From NCBI GenBank assembly GCA_937905825.1, contig CALCXM010000182.1, positions 27,634 through 91,633 on the forward strand: a stretch of DNA of 64,000 nt. The letters are read 5' to 3'. Both the position numbers and the translations under genes were made by a program. The notes below the pieces were generated by a model. It worked only from the letters and a program-made list of their open reading frames with translations. It was not told the DNA's origin and ran no database searches. Shown in pieces: positions 51,080 through 60,566 of the stretch. How positions within the stretch are numbered: the first letter of the stretch is position 1; every line of letters begins with the position of its first letter. This DNA is from an uncultured bacterium. Lineage in GTDB: Bacteria > Planctomycetota > UBA1135 > GCA-002686595.

Positions 51080-52855
51080 CTAGCGCTCGATCACGAACTT
51101 TCCAGCTTGCACCCCTTCCCGACGGGTCATCTTCCCATCGGCCCAGGTCACGATCACCTCGTCCGCGGATTGTTTGGGCCCCAGTCCGAAGATCAGTTCG
51201 GGAGCGTGCCCGCTCAGGTAGGAAACGTCCGAAGCGTACCACTGGTACTGCTGTTTGCCCGCGCAAGTGACTTGCACCTTTGCCCCAAACATCAGGGCTG
51301 CGGGTGCTCTCAACGCGATACCCAAGGAGGCCCCAGCGCTCACCGTTTCATTGCGCAGCAAGAGCGGCTGTCCTTGGTTGATCCCAACCGCGAAGTCCAC
51401 GTCCCCGTCTCCGTCAAAGTCGGCGGCAGCAAGTGCGCGGGCTGAATGCAAGGAAGAGCAAGTTTCGCCAGCGGTCTTGGCCACCTCGAGGAAGCGCGCT
51501 GCTTGGCTCCAGAAAAGGAAGATCGGCTCTGGGCGCAAGTGACTCGTGTCCCCATTCACTTCCAGGGTGCTGCCGTTCACGACGGCGATGTCCACCCGCC
51601 CATCCAAGTCCAGGTCCACCATCGCGCTGCCCCAGCCCACATGGTCGATCGAAACTTCCCCCAGCCGCAACTGGCGGGTTCGATCGCGAAACTCGTGGCG
51701 TCCGCCGTTGGGGGACAGCCAGCTCTCGTAGATCGCGTTCTCCTGAGCGACCCAGTGGGTGATGAAAAGATCTGGCAGGCCATCCATCGAGCCGGTCGTC
51801 TCTCCAATCTCGCCAACGGACAATCCCATCGAGCCACGGGGGTCCGCCGTTCCTGTCATCAACCCCATCTCTCGAAACCAAGGACCGCTCGCTTCCTTCT
51901 GCTTGTCTCCGAGGTTGCGGTAGAGCCGGTTTGTCGAAACGTCATTGTTGACGTACAAGTCGAGCCAGCCATCCCCATCTAAGTCGCAGAAGCTCGCGCT
52001 TAGACTTCGCCCGGCGGGGTCATCGACTGCCTGAACGATGGCGACATCCTCGAAGGTACCATCGCCTCGATTGCGATAGAGTCGATTTGGCTGCGGATCA
52101 AATGAGTTTGGATTGAGCGCAAAGGGGACCCCTTCCCAAGCTGAATCCTCGACGGTGATGCTATCGCCTTCATCGTCGTCCACGTAGTTGCAAACGAAGA
52201 GGTCCACGTGCCCATCGCGATCGTAGTCCCCCCAGGCAACGCCCGTCGACCAGCGGCTGTCGTCGACTCCTGCTAAGCCGCCAACCTCTTCAAAGGTCCC
52301 GGATGCGAGGCCGCGATAGAGCCGGTTCGGGCCGCGGTTCGTCACGTAGAGATCGAGCACTCCGTCAGCATCGTAGTCTGCGAAGCTCGCCCCCATGCCG
52401 AACCCGCCGGCATCGCCCACACCAGCTTGATCGGTGATGTCGACGAAGCGATCCGTGTCGTTGCGGTAGAGCCGGTTCTTGCCATCGCTGGGTTCACCAC
52501 TGGCGTTCACACCGGGCATGTTCACGAGGTACAGGTCCCAATCCCCGTCACCGTCGATGTCCCCCCAAGCGATTCCAGAACCCGTGTCCTCGACCAGGAT
52601 GCGGCTACGCCAACCCGATCCGTGTTGCATAGAGATCCCGAGTTCGGCGGCCACATTCTTGAAGCGCACGGGCGAGCGGTCGCCGATGTCCTCCATGAAA
52701 GCTGAGGTCAATCCGGCGGTGGGATCAGCGAGGTCCGTATCACGGCCTGCATCCACCCAGTAGGTCACGGCGCCCAAGCCAACCACCCCCCCAAACGTGC
52801 CCAGCAGTGCCACGCGCATTTTGCGGACACGCTTGGAAGGCTTCGCCGTACTCAT
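51080..52855 (-). CDS. FG-GAP (VCBS) repeat protein with ASPIC/UnbV C-terminus (CRTAC1-like)
   Basis: 591 aa with an N-terminal basic stretch and a single membrane/signal helix (VALLGTFGGVVGLGAVTYWV). FG-GAP calcium loops: DIDGDGDWDLYLVN, DYDADGVLDLYVTN, DYDRDGHVDLFVCN, DLDGDGWLDLYVNN, DLDLDGRVDIAVVN, DFDGDGDVDFAVGIN. The C-terminal ASPIC/UnbV segment (ALMFGAKVQVTCAG ... VIVTWADGKMTRREGVQAGK) is typical. Its ATG overlaps the stop of the multiheme cytochrome gene (ATGA, 52852-52855), so the two are co-translated and probably act together at the envelope. Confidence 0.92.
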   Translation of the reverse strand: MSTAKPSKRVRKMRVALLGTFGGVVGLGAVTYWVDAGRDTDLADPTAGLTSAFMEDIGDRSPVRFKNVAAELGISMQHGSGWRSRILVEDTGSGIAWGDIDGDGDWDLYLVNMPGVNASGEPSDGKNRLYRNDTDRFVDITDQAGVGDAGGFGMGASFADYDADGVLDLYVTNRGPNRLYRGLASGTFEEVGGLAGVDDSRWSTGVAWGDYDRDGHVDLFVCNYVDDDEGDSITVEDSAWEGVPFALNPNSFDPQPNRLYRNRGDGTFEDVAIVQAVDDPAGRSLSASFCDLDGDGWLDLYVNNDVSTNRLYRNLGDKQKEASGPWFREMGLMTGTADPRGSMGLSVGEIGETTGSMDGLPDLFITHWVAQENAIYESWLSPNGGRHEFRDRTRQLRLGEVSIDHVGWGSAMVDLDLDGRVDIAVVNGSTLEVNGDTSHLRPEPIFLFWSQAARFLEVAKTAGETCSSLHSARALAAADFDGDGDVDFAVGINQGQPLLLRNETVSAGASLGIALRAPAALMFGAKVQVTCAGKQQYQWYASDVSYLSGHAPELIFGLGPKQSADEVIVTWADGKMTRREGVQAGKFVIER

Positions 52856-55002
52856 TGGCCTCCAGCCCCTGGTGCAGAGCTGTCTGCGCTGCCGGAGGAG
52901 ACGACCAGCGTGTGCACGGCAGAGGACTGCAAGAGCGTCGGTTGCATCACGTTCGAATCACGTTCCATGTCAGGGACCACGAGATCGAGGAACTCCTGAC
53001 GGTAGCGGCGAAAGTTGAGATCAGCTTTGACGGTCAGTGTCCCTTGGAACTCCTCTGGCACGACGAAGCTGTAGACTTGGCGGTCCGAGTAGTGCGGAAA
53101 CACCACACGCTGGCCAGCCCCACCGGCTTTCTTCCAGAGCTCGTGACGGATGAGCTCATTGCCATGTTCGTCCATGGGCTGGGCTTCCAGAACCAGGGTT
53201 CCTTCCGATCGAGAGTTCGCTGGCTCGTGCAGCACTCCCGCTTCGTCTTCGATTCGACGGGTCTTGGAGTCGATCGCTCCCCACTCGGCGAAAACATGTC
53301 CTGCCTCGTCCTGCACTTTGAGATGCACCCAGACCCGCACGAAGTCGAGGGGCCCAGTGATGAAGTTGTGCCCCGCCTTGCGATTGGCGATCACAACGGA
53401 CAGCTTGACCTCTTCCCCCGGCTGCACCGTTTCGGGTCCACCGAGCGTTAGGGAGGCCACCGGGCCATCCGGCCAAAGGTCACCGAGCTCCGGGATCTTC
53501 GTCTCGCCGGCCACCCACTCTTGCGTCAGCCTGACTTGCTCTTCCCAGTGCGGAAGCTTCAAGACTTCTGGCATCAAAGCATTCGTGGCGACCGTTCCGT
53601 GGTGGCGATGAGATCCATCGCCGACCGATCGACGAACGTCTCCGCCCTCGCCGCGGCCCGGGTCCGTGGAGTCCGCCACCAGTCGCATGTGACAGTCCCG
53701 ACAGCTCATGTCCTCGACGGGGTCGTCCTTGTGCCAGTGGCTCTGACGCCATTCGTCGTACTGGTTTTGTCCGGGACTCACACCGAAACGATTGAGGGCT
53801 TCGGGGATGAACTGCTTGTGGCAGGCCCCACAAAATTCTGGTGTGCGCAGAATGTTGCGGTCGTAGTCCGCGAGGTGCTGGCGCGGGTACGTACGAATCA
53901 AGAAGTCGGACAGAGTCTTGCTCAGACCCTCGGCGCCTTCCCACAGGTACTTCGAGGGCGGCGTGAGCACGTAGTCCGCGTTCCCGCGCTGATCGACCTC
54001 TGAGATGCTGTGGCAAACAACGCACGAGGCACCCTCTTGAATTCCAGGAGCATCGTCACTCATCTCGTGAATGTTCACTGCGCCCGCAAAGAGGGAGATA
54101 GGATCGTGACAGCCCGCGCAATAGCGCGTTTCCGCTGGTTCGCGCTCCTTGGCAAAGTTCGCCTGGACCTGCTGAAAGGGCGGATTCATGGCCGCGAAGC
54201 GGTGCGCGCTTGGTTGCCACTCGGCAAGAATCTGTTCGTGGCACCCACTCGTTCCACAGGACTCCGATCCAGCGAGGACTTCCGGACGAATGAAGTCGCC
54301 GCTAGCCGTGCGCGCATAGGTCGGGGCGAAGATGCTGCCCCGGTACTCATCAAACTGCTGCGCGTACGCCGGCAGTTCGTAGTCGTCCCCTGGAGCGAAA
54401 TTGACGGGTGCGGGTTGCCATAGCATGGCACCAGCCAAGATGGGTAGCGCGGAGAGCACGACGACCCCAGCGCCGCGCACGAAGAAGCCACGAACCGCTG
54501 CACTGAACTCGGCATCCCGCCTGTAGGAACCGACCCGTCGGACCAAGACGAAAGCGATGTGCACGACGAGCAGCACGCTGGACAGCAGTCCTGTGATGAG
54601 GTGCATGCTGTCCCAAGTGGGCGAAATCCGAGCTTCCCCGAGCCCTTGGGCAGTGACAACCAGCCCACTCACCAAGCAGACGAAGACACTCAAGGTGAGC
54701 AGATAGCCGAGCAACATGTCGGCGGACGCTTTCTGAGAGCCCCACATGCGCAGGTGCGCAACTTGATACACCAAGTACGGCACGATCACGGCGACGCCCA
54801 AAACCGTGTGCGACAAGACCTGCAACTGAGAAGCGACCGAGAAGGGAGCCAAGTAGATCCACACGCCCGTGATGCCCTCGATCAATAACAAGGAGGTCAC
54901 GAACATCGCGAGTGGAGAGCGCCATCCGTGCAATGCCTTCTGTTCTGCGCTCATTGAGGCCGGGGAGCCGGGGGGTGTTTGGTTGGTGGGGCTGTCGGTC
55001 AT
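52852..55002 (-). CDS. Membrane-anchored pentaheme cytochrome c
   Basis: 716 aa. The N-terminal about 195 residues have five likely membrane helices of cytochrome-b/NapC-like character with several His (LSHTVLGV, VAHLRMW, MHLITGLL, VVHIAFVL). Heme c motifs: C249GTSGC254H (an unusual CX4CH), C295AGCH, C327VVCH, C391GACH and C434RDCH. The last about 200 residues are beta-rich (QPGEEVKLSVVIANRKAGHNFITG), as in nitrite/hydroxylamine-related multiheme proteins. Probable electron transfer between the quinone pool and a periplasmic partner. The downstream FG-GAP gene overlaps it. Confidence 0.9.
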   Translation of the reverse strand: MTDSPTNQTPPGSPASMSAEQKALHGWRSPLAMFVTSLLLIEGITGVWIYLAPFSVASQLQVLSHTVLGVAVIVPYLVYQVAHLRMWGSQKASADMLLGYLLTLSVFVCLVSGLVVTAQGLGEARISPTWDSMHLITGLLSSVLLVVHIAFVLVRRVGSYRRDAEFSAAVRGFFVRGAGVVVLSALPILAGAMLWQPAPVNFAPGDDYELPAYAQQFDEYRGSIFAPTYARTASGDFIRPEVLAGSESCGTSGCHEQILAEWQPSAHRFAAMNPPFQQVQANFAKEREPAETRYCAGCHDPISLFAGAVNIHEMSDDAPGIQEGASCVVCHSISEVDQRGNADYVLTPPSKYLWEGAEGLSKTLSDFLIRTYPRQHLADYDRNILRTPEFCGACHKQFIPEALNRFGVSPGQNQYDEWRQSHWHKDDPVEDMSCRDCHMRLVADSTDPGRGEGGDVRRSVGDGSHRHHGTVATNALMPEVLKLPHWEEQVRLTQEWVAGETKIPELGDLWPDGPVASLTLGGPETVQPGEEVKLSVVIANRKAGHNFITGPLDFVRVWVHLKVQDEAGHVFAEWGAIDSKTRRIEDEAGVLHEPANSRSEGTLVLEAQPMDEHGNELIRHELWKKAGGAGQRVVFPHYSDRQVYSFVVPEEFQGTLTVKADLNFRRYRQEFLDLVVPDMERDSNVMQPTLLQSSAVHTLVVSSGSADSSAPGAGGQ

Positions 55003-55471
55003 TGCTGCTGACTCCGTGGGTCGGTTTCGGGTTCTATCGACATTCTATCCAACAAAAGAGCGGCATGTCCGGATATGTCTCCAGGAGTTGAGAATAGCCC
55101 TAGGGCCCTCTCGGGGCCGGTTCCGAGGGCAAACCGCCCCCACGAGCAAACCTCGACTCGAGAGGTGCGTGGCGGCCCAAGGCGAACCTCCAGACGGCTC
55201 CGCTCCACCCGTGCCGCAGGCAGTGGACGGGCCGAGCCCGCCACTAATTGGGGGAGGCCGACATTCGCTTCGTGCAGTCTGGTATCGACCGGCAAACTCC
55301 TGATGGCCGCGGCCCGTTCGAGACCCACCGCACCACCGAGCGCCCCTTCGAACGCAGCCAGACACGGGGAACGACGGCCGTCTTCGTAAGGAATTGCGCT
55401 CAGGGCGCAACTGGCGGGCTGGATTCCCGCGGCGCTCCCCCCGCTTCAAACCCCTTCGGTAGACTCAAAGG
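55003..55471. other. Divergent intergenic region, nothing recognised
   Basis: 469 bp between the leftward cytochrome gene and the rightward propeller gene. No gene, tRNA or clear operator seen; presumably promoters for both. Confidence 0.45.
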
Positions 55472-57049
55472 ATGAGCACTCTTCGAATCGGCGCTATCGC
55501 CGCCTCTATCTTTTGGCTCGCCCTGCCAGCCAACGCGCAATCGATCACGACGGAAATCGTCGCCACCGGTCTATCAAAGCCGCTTGACCTGCACTCCCCG
55601 CCGAATGACAGCCGGCTGTTCATCGCCGAGCAGACCGGAGCGATCCGTATCGTCAGCGGTGGTAACCTGCTGCCCACCCCCTACTTCAATGGGAGCTCCC
55701 TGGTTGCCTCCGGTTCCTTTACGGGCCTGCGCGGTTTCGCCTTCCACCCGAACTACGCGCTCAACGGTTACGTCTACATCGCCTACGACACGGTGACCTC
55801 GGGAGCCGGTGACGTCGTCCTCGACCGCTTGACGGTCTCCCCTGGCAACCCGAATCAGTTGGATCCGGCGAGTCGGGTCGAGCTCTTGCGCGTCACCCAA
55901 ACCGCTGCTTGGCACGGCGGTGGCTGCATGCAGTTCGGGCCAGATGGCTACTTCTATGTGGCCTTCGGGGACGGACACGGAACTGGAAACGATCCTGGCT
56001 GCCATGCTCAAGACGGCAGTTTGCTGCTCGGCAAGATCCTACGCCTCGATGTGAACGGAGGCTTCCCCTACGCCATCCCCCCCAGCAATCCCTTCGTTGG
56101 GGACCCGAGCGTGCGGGACGAAGTCTGGCACATGGGCTTGCGACACCCTTGGCGCTACAGCTTCGACTCGAGCAACGGAGACATGTACATCGCGGACGTG
56201 GGCCAATCGGCCTTCGAAGAACTGAACTTTGCGCCCGCGGGCGTCGGCGGTTTGAACTTCGGCTGGCGAGTCATGGAAGGCACGAACTGTGTTGGATCGA
56301 GCGCCTGCGCGGGTTCCCCCGCTTGCAATGACCCGAGCCTCAGCATGCCTTTCGTGACCCAAACCACCGGGCTGAACTGCTCGATCACCGGCGGCTTTGT
56401 CTACCGCGGCAGCGCGATCCCCAGCGAGCAAGGGAACTACTTCTTCGCCGCCTACTGTTCAGGGGCTATGTGGAGCTTGAAGTACGACGGCAGCACCGTC
56501 ACTGACTTCACTCAACGCAACGCCGACTTCCAGCTGAACTTCACCAACATCACATCGATCGGTGAGGACGCCTTTGGCGAGTTGTATACCATTCAACAGA
56601 ACGGCACCGTGCGCAAGATCGTGCCGGATTGTGCACCGGGTAGCCCCTACTGCACGAGCAACCCGAACTCGGCGGGCACGAACGCAGTCATCAGCATGTC
56701 CGGGAGCGCTTCGGTCTCCGCCAACAACCTGGTGATTGAGTGTCAGCAAGCCGCCCTCAACAAGCCCGGTGTGTTTTTCTACGGGCCCAACCAGGTCTCC
56801 ATCCCATTCGGCGATGGAGTGCGCTGCGTTGGTGGGCAGATCTTCCGCTTGCCCCCGCCGCAGTTCACGAGCGTCGCAGGAGGCGCCGTGCGCACGATCG
56901 ACTTCAACGCTCCGCCGACCGGCGGCGGAGGTCCCGGCACCGTAGCTGCGGGCAGCACCTGGAACTTCCAGTTCTGGTACCGCGACCCGGCAGGAGGTCC
57001 GAGCGGGTTCAACCTGAGCGACGGCTTGAACATCACCTTCTGTCCGTAA
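55472..57049 (+). CDS. Secreted glucose/sorbosone dehydrogenase-like propeller with Cys/Gly-rich C-terminal module
   Basis: 525 aa. Signal peptide (IGAIAASIFWLALPANAQ). Residues about 30-385 follow the PQQ-dependent sugar dehydrogenase (GSDH) propeller: LSKPLDLHSPPNDSRLFIAEQTGAIRI, TGLRGFAFHPNYALNGYVYIAY, GGGCMQFGPDGYFYVAFGDGHGTGNDPGCHAQDG, GLRHPWRYSFDSSNGDMYIADVGQ and INFGWRVMEG-like LNFGWRVMEG. The His before GGGC (AAWHGGG) matches the catalytic position of the family. The C-terminal about 130 residues are the lineage-type module (PYCTSNPNSAGTNAVISM ... FGDGVRCVGGQIFR ... FNLSDGLNITFCP). A terminator follows. Confidence 0.9.
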   Translation: MSTLRIGAIAASIFWLALPANAQSITTEIVATGLSKPLDLHSPPNDSRLFIAEQTGAIRIVSGGNLLPTPYFNGSSLVASGSFTGLRGFAFHPNYALNGYVYIAYDTVTSGAGDVVLDRLTVSPGNPNQLDPASRVELLRVTQTAAWHGGGCMQFGPDGYFYVAFGDGHGTGNDPGCHAQDGSLLLGKILRLDVNGGFPYAIPPSNPFVGDPSVRDEVWHMGLRHPWRYSFDSSNGDMYIADVGQSAFEELNFAPAGVGGLNFGWRVMEGTNCVGSSACAGSPACNDPSLSMPFVTQTTGLNCSITGGFVYRGSAIPSEQGNYFFAAYCSGAMWSLKYDGSTVTDFTQRNADFQLNFTNITSIGEDAFGELYTIQQNGTVRKIVPDCAPGSPYCTSNPNSAGTNAVISMSGSASVSANNLVIECQQAALNKPGVFFYGPNQVSIPFGDGVRCVGGQIFRLPPPQFTSVAGGAVRTIDFNAPPTGGGGPGTVAAGSTWNFQFWYRDPAGGPSGFNLSDGLNITFCP

Positions 57050-57055
57050 ACAAAC

Positions 57056-57092
57056 TGCGGGGAACGTTCTCGTTGGAAGAACGTTCCCCGCA
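57056..57092. terminator. Bidirectional-looking terminator
   Basis: Perfect 15-bp stem TGCGGGGAACGTTCT / AGAACGTTCCCCGCA with a 7-base loop, between two convergent genes. Flanks are A-rich on the left (AAACAAAC) and AATTCATTG on the right. Confidence 0.85.
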
Positions 57093-57126
57093 ATTCATTG
57101 GTTCGAGGCCTTGGGGCCCCCGCGCC

Positions 57127-58581
57127 TCAGGGGAAGCGCATCCCTTCCCACTCCTCGGGAGTTGGGCCGAATTGACGCCCGCTGATTCGCAGCAGTGCGG
57201 CATGGGCCCCATTGCGCACAGCCTCGGATGGATCGCGCAGCGCTTCCACCAGATCACTGGCAGCCCAACGGGACTGGAGTTCGCCCAGCACGCGCGCGGC
57301 TTCGAGCTTCACGGAGACGTTGTTCGCCCTTAGCAAGGGAGCCACTTCTCGTGCCAGTTCATGACGCGTGAGCCGGTGACGACCGATTTCACGCAAGGCG
57401 GCTTTTACGATGTTCGGGTCCCGACCATCGAGGCGCGCCAGGATTTCGCGCCGTTCATTCTTGATCCAGTCGGTCTCGGACTGGAACCACATCTTCCAAA
57501 CATCCGCCGCTGGATGCAGGGACATGGTGGTGATCCCCTTCAACGCATGGGAAGCATTGGTGGCCACACCAGGCCGTTCATCTCCCAGCAGTTCGATCAG
57601 GGTTGGCAAGGCCGACTCGTCTTCCATCACACCGATCGCGAGGATCGCAGCTTGAGCGTCCTCCTTCGTGCCGGAGTCAACTTGTTTGAGCAGACTCCCG
57701 GACAGCTCGGCGTTGAATCGCCTGTCGTTCGTCGGTCCGAGGACTTGAACCTGGCAGGCCGCGAGGCGCGCGTGGTTCGGAGAGAACTGAATCAGGTCCA
57801 GCAGCAACTGATTGCCCCGGGGATCCCCGTTCTTGCCAATCGCGCGAATGACCGACCCCATCCAGGGGTCCGGCAACACATCCCAAGTGCGCTGAATGTG
57901 CGCCAAGGCGCCTTGGTCCCGGGCCATGATTCCCAACACGGCTTCCACCAACGAAGTCCGCAGGTTGCGGGACAACTTCGTCTTCGACTGCTCGTCGAGT
58001 TTCAACAGCTTCCAGATCAGATCCAGGTCTTCCGTTCCGCCGAAGGCTCCAAGAGCCTGCAACGCGGCCTGCACCGAGAGGGTCGGCGCGGCGGGCGTTG
58101 ATTCCTCGCCGGCGGATTCGGCAGCGGGCTCGGCGGCAGGCTTGTCCGCCGCGGCGATCGCAGCTCCGTAGCGCAGTTGCCAAACGGGAAACGCGTTCCC
58201 TCGCCCGAACAGCTCGATCGCCGTGAGCATGGCCTCGACCTGCGACTCGCTGAGTGCCTGGGGTCGCTCCGCGGGGTCCGTCGGATTCGGTAGCGCCCGA
58301 GTTTCAAGAACAACCAAGAGGCCGTCCAAGACGCCGACACCGAGGGACTCGATGCTCTTCGCGACTTCCTGAGGACCCGGGGCCAGCGGGTCTCGCAAAG
58401 TCCTGAGCAGGCTCAAGCACTCGGACTCGGCAAATGAATAGCTGGCTTTGCTGGTCTCGCTGAACTTGCCAGTCTCACTGGCGTCATCGAGTTCGCAAGC
58501 GCTGGCGCTCCCCCCCGTTCCGAACGGAACGAGAAGGAGCGCGCCAAGCAAGCTAGCAGTTAGAGAATTGGGCTTCCACAT
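57127..58581 (-). CDS. Secreted HEAT-repeat protein
   Basis: 484 aa with a signal peptide (LTASLLGALLLVPFGTGGSASA). The mature part is helical. HEAT/PBS-type repeats are clearest in the C-terminal half (AILAIGVMEDESALPTLIELLGDERPGVATNASHALKGIT, SVKLEAARVLGELQSRWAASDLVEALRDPSEAVRNGAHAAL). An Ala/Pro/Glu-rich insert occupies about 150-170. A protein-binding scaffold in the periplasm is likely; no catalytic residues seen. Confidence 0.85.
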   Translation of the reverse strand: MWKPNSLTASLLGALLLVPFGTGGSASACELDDASETGKFSETSKASYSFAESECLSLLRTLRDPLAPGPQEVAKSIESLGVGVLDGLLVVLETRALPNPTDPAERPQALSESQVEAMLTAIELFGRGNAFPVWQLRYGAAIAAADKPAAEPAAESAGEESTPAAPTLSVQAALQALGAFGGTEDLDLIWKLLKLDEQSKTKLSRNLRTSLVEAVLGIMARDQGALAHIQRTWDVLPDPWMGSVIRAIGKNGDPRGNQLLLDLIQFSPNHARLAACQVQVLGPTNDRRFNAELSGSLLKQVDSGTKEDAQAAILAIGVMEDESALPTLIELLGDERPGVATNASHALKGITTMSLHPAADVWKMWFQSETDWIKNERREILARLDGRDPNIVKAALREIGRHRLTRHELAREVAPLLRANNVSVKLEAARVLGELQSRWAASDLVEALRDPSEAVRNGAHAALLRISGRQFGPTPEEWEGMRFP

Positions 58582-58614
58582 CGGGGGAGTAGATGAAGCT
58601 GCGTCAAGCTTTCC

Positions 58615-59883
58615 TTATGGGTGATAGGGGACGTGGCGCCAAGCGACCGTCACGAACTCTCGTTCCTGGTTGTTTTGAGCAACCAGCAGGGCTTCGTCGA
58701 AGTGCACCTTCGAGTTGCTATCCAGGTGCACGCGTCGCGCGATCAGAGACCCGAAGAGCTGAAAATTGCTGTTGATCTCTACGCTGGCTTCGGGTGCGTA
58801 CAAGGTCCCGTAGAACTCCGCGTTTGAGTCAAAGTCAACGGCGTCGAGGTCCACGTTCATGCCCGGATCGATCACGTTGTCGGACAGTAGCGTGACCTTC
58901 AGTCCTGACGGAACTCGGTCAACCGGTGCCAGTGTTGTGTTGCTGTTCATGACAAAGTCGTTCAGCACGTAGATCTCCACGGGCCCGTTCGTCGTATCCG
59001 CGAACAGTCCTCCGTTCGAGCTCATCTCAAAGGAGTCGAAGACTAGCGTCGCCGGGCCGACGATCACCGCGTTGCCGTCATCGATCGTGACCGCACCGAA
59101 GGAGTACTCGCCCGAAGGGATGTACGTTTGGAAGGCACCCGATCCGGAACCATCCATATCGAGATCGCCCATGTTCGTAAACGATGGAGCGGAAACGGCA
59201 GGCATGTCCACCAGTGCTGCAGCCGGAGCAGTTGAGCCGGACACAGCCGCATTGCCTGTCACCGTGGCGCTTCCACTCGGCCCGGGAGTCAGGTCTCCGT
59301 GGACCTTCACATTCGAGTCCGCCTCGGCGTCCGCATTGGAGCCGACGTTTCCGTTGGAGAGGGCGTAGCTTTTGGAACCGCTGCCGTTCACATCCTGGGA
59401 GGAGTAGCTGCCCAGAGATGAGTTGTAGCTATCCACCTGAGCATTGCTGTCCATGGTCAGCCCTTCGTCTCCGAAGGCTGCCCATACATGTAGATTGCTG
59501 GAGATCTCCTGCATCACCACTTTGATTTGGGAGCCCACGCCGTTCTCTACGCCCGTGGAAGTCAGCTCGAAGAGGCTGCCCCCGAGGTCGTCTACTTCCA
59601 CCCAGAGTTCACCGCTACCGAACTCTACGGGGTCTTGAACGGACCCCATCGGCAGAGCGTCGATCGCCATCCCTTTCGAGAAGTTCATCACAGCGACACT
59701 CAGTCCTGCCTCGCTGACGTACCTCGCATTGACTTCTTCGCGCGCACCCTTTTGGCTGCGCGTTGATGAATTCACCAAGCTAAACATGGCTAGCGACAGC
59801 ATGGCGAGACTCACCATCACCATGGCTACCGCCAGCAAGGACATCCCGCGCTTTGACTGCTTTCCTTTTCTATTCGTATACAT
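58615..59883 (-). CDS. Type IV pilus-associated PilX-like protein (DUF7305-type)
   Basis: 422 aa. N-terminus MYTNRKGKQSKRGMSLLAVAMVMVSLAMLSLAMFSLVNSS resembles a PilX-type prepilin leader and hydrophobic helix. The mature part is Ser/Asn/Asp-rich with a repeated DSNxxVxxDxxxxxxY-like texture and a right-handed-helix-like region (AVIVGPATLVFDSFEMSSN, VEIYVLNDFVMNSNTTLAP, VEINSNFQLFGSLIARRVHLDSNSKVHFD). It lies downstream of two prepilin genes on the same strand (17-bp gap). Confidence 0.78.
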   Translation of the reverse strand: MYTNRKGKQSKRGMSLLAVAMVMVSLAMLSLAMFSLVNSSTRSQKGAREEVNARYVSEAGLSVAVMNFSKGMAIDALPMGSVQDPVEFGSGELWVEVDDLGGSLFELTSTGVENGVGSQIKVVMQEISSNLHVWAAFGDEGLTMDSNAQVDSYNSSLGSYSSQDVNGSGSKSYALSNGNVGSNADAEADSNVKVHGDLTPGPSGSATVTGNAAVSGSTAPAAALVDMPAVSAPSFTNMGDLDMDGSGSGAFQTYIPSGEYSFGAVTIDDGNAVIVGPATLVFDSFEMSSNGGLFADTTNGPVEIYVLNDFVMNSNTTLAPVDRVPSGLKVTLLSDNVIDPGMNVDLDAVDFDSNAEFYGTLYAPEASVEINSNFQLFGSLIARRVHLDSNSKVHFDEALLVAQNNQEREFVTVAWRHVPYHP

Positions 59884-59900
59884 TGCCCTGGTTACCCCTC

Positions 59901-60560
59901 TTAATTCCTCATCATCACGGAGACGGAACTCGTCCTCGTGTCTATTCCTCCATTGCCTTGAACGCCTTGCAGGGTGAGGGAGATCGTCAGTAGATCACCG
60001 TCGCGCTGAAACAGCAGGCCCGTCTCGTCCGTCACCCCGTTGCCATTCTCGTCCCCGGCCCCAGCGGTCTCCCCCTCCAGGAAGCGCGCCACGTTCTTGC
60101 AGAGGATGACGTTCGTCGCGTTGGCGGTTCCGATGTCACGAATGAAGGCCAAGTGGCCTTCATCGATCAAGCCATCGCCGTCGTTGTCCAGCCCATCGAT
60201 CACATCATTCGGATCATCGCGAAAACCGATCGTCATGAAACTGCCTAGAACGGCTGCGCCGGCGACGATGTCCGTAACCGGCTGGATGGCCAAAACGTCC
60301 GCATCTGCGGCGCCGGGATCCAGCGGAGGAATCATCGTGGCGAGAGAGCCGTGCTCGAGCTCGGAGACGACTCGGTCAAGGGTCGCCTTCACTTGAGACT
60401 CCAATTGCGCCGCCGAACTCGTCTGGCTGTAGGCATCCTGCGCGGATCCCCCAACGGTCGCCCCCAGTCCAAGAACGACCGCGAAGAGTCCCAGGCTGAT
60501 CGCTAGTTCTAGGACGGTGAAGCCGGCGCGGCTGCTCTTTTTGTTCTCGTGAATTTGCAT
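59901..60560 (-). CDS. Type IV prepilin-like protein (PilW/GspJ-like)
   Basis: 219 aa. The class III leader is SSRAG/FTVLELAISLGLFAVVLGLGATVGG, with the conserved Gly before and Glu at +5 after the cleavage site. The body resembles PilW/GspJ minor pilins, including a calcium-loop-like DGLDNDGDGLIDEGHL insert. It lies 6 bp after the upstream prepilin gene. With its neighbours it forms a minor-pilin set; the pilus motor genes are not in the window. Confidence 0.85.
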   Translation of the reverse strand: MQIHENKKSSRAGFTVLELAISLGLFAVVLGLGATVGGSAQDAYSQTSSAAQLESQVKATLDRVVSELEHGSLATMIPPLDPGAADADVLAIQPVTDIVAGAAVLGSFMTIGFRDDPNDVIDGLDNDGDGLIDEGHLAFIRDIGTANATNVILCKNVARFLEGETAGAGDENGNGVTDETGLLFQRDGDLLTISLTLQGVQGNGGIDTRTSSVSVMMRN

Positions 60561-60566
60561 GCTGAT

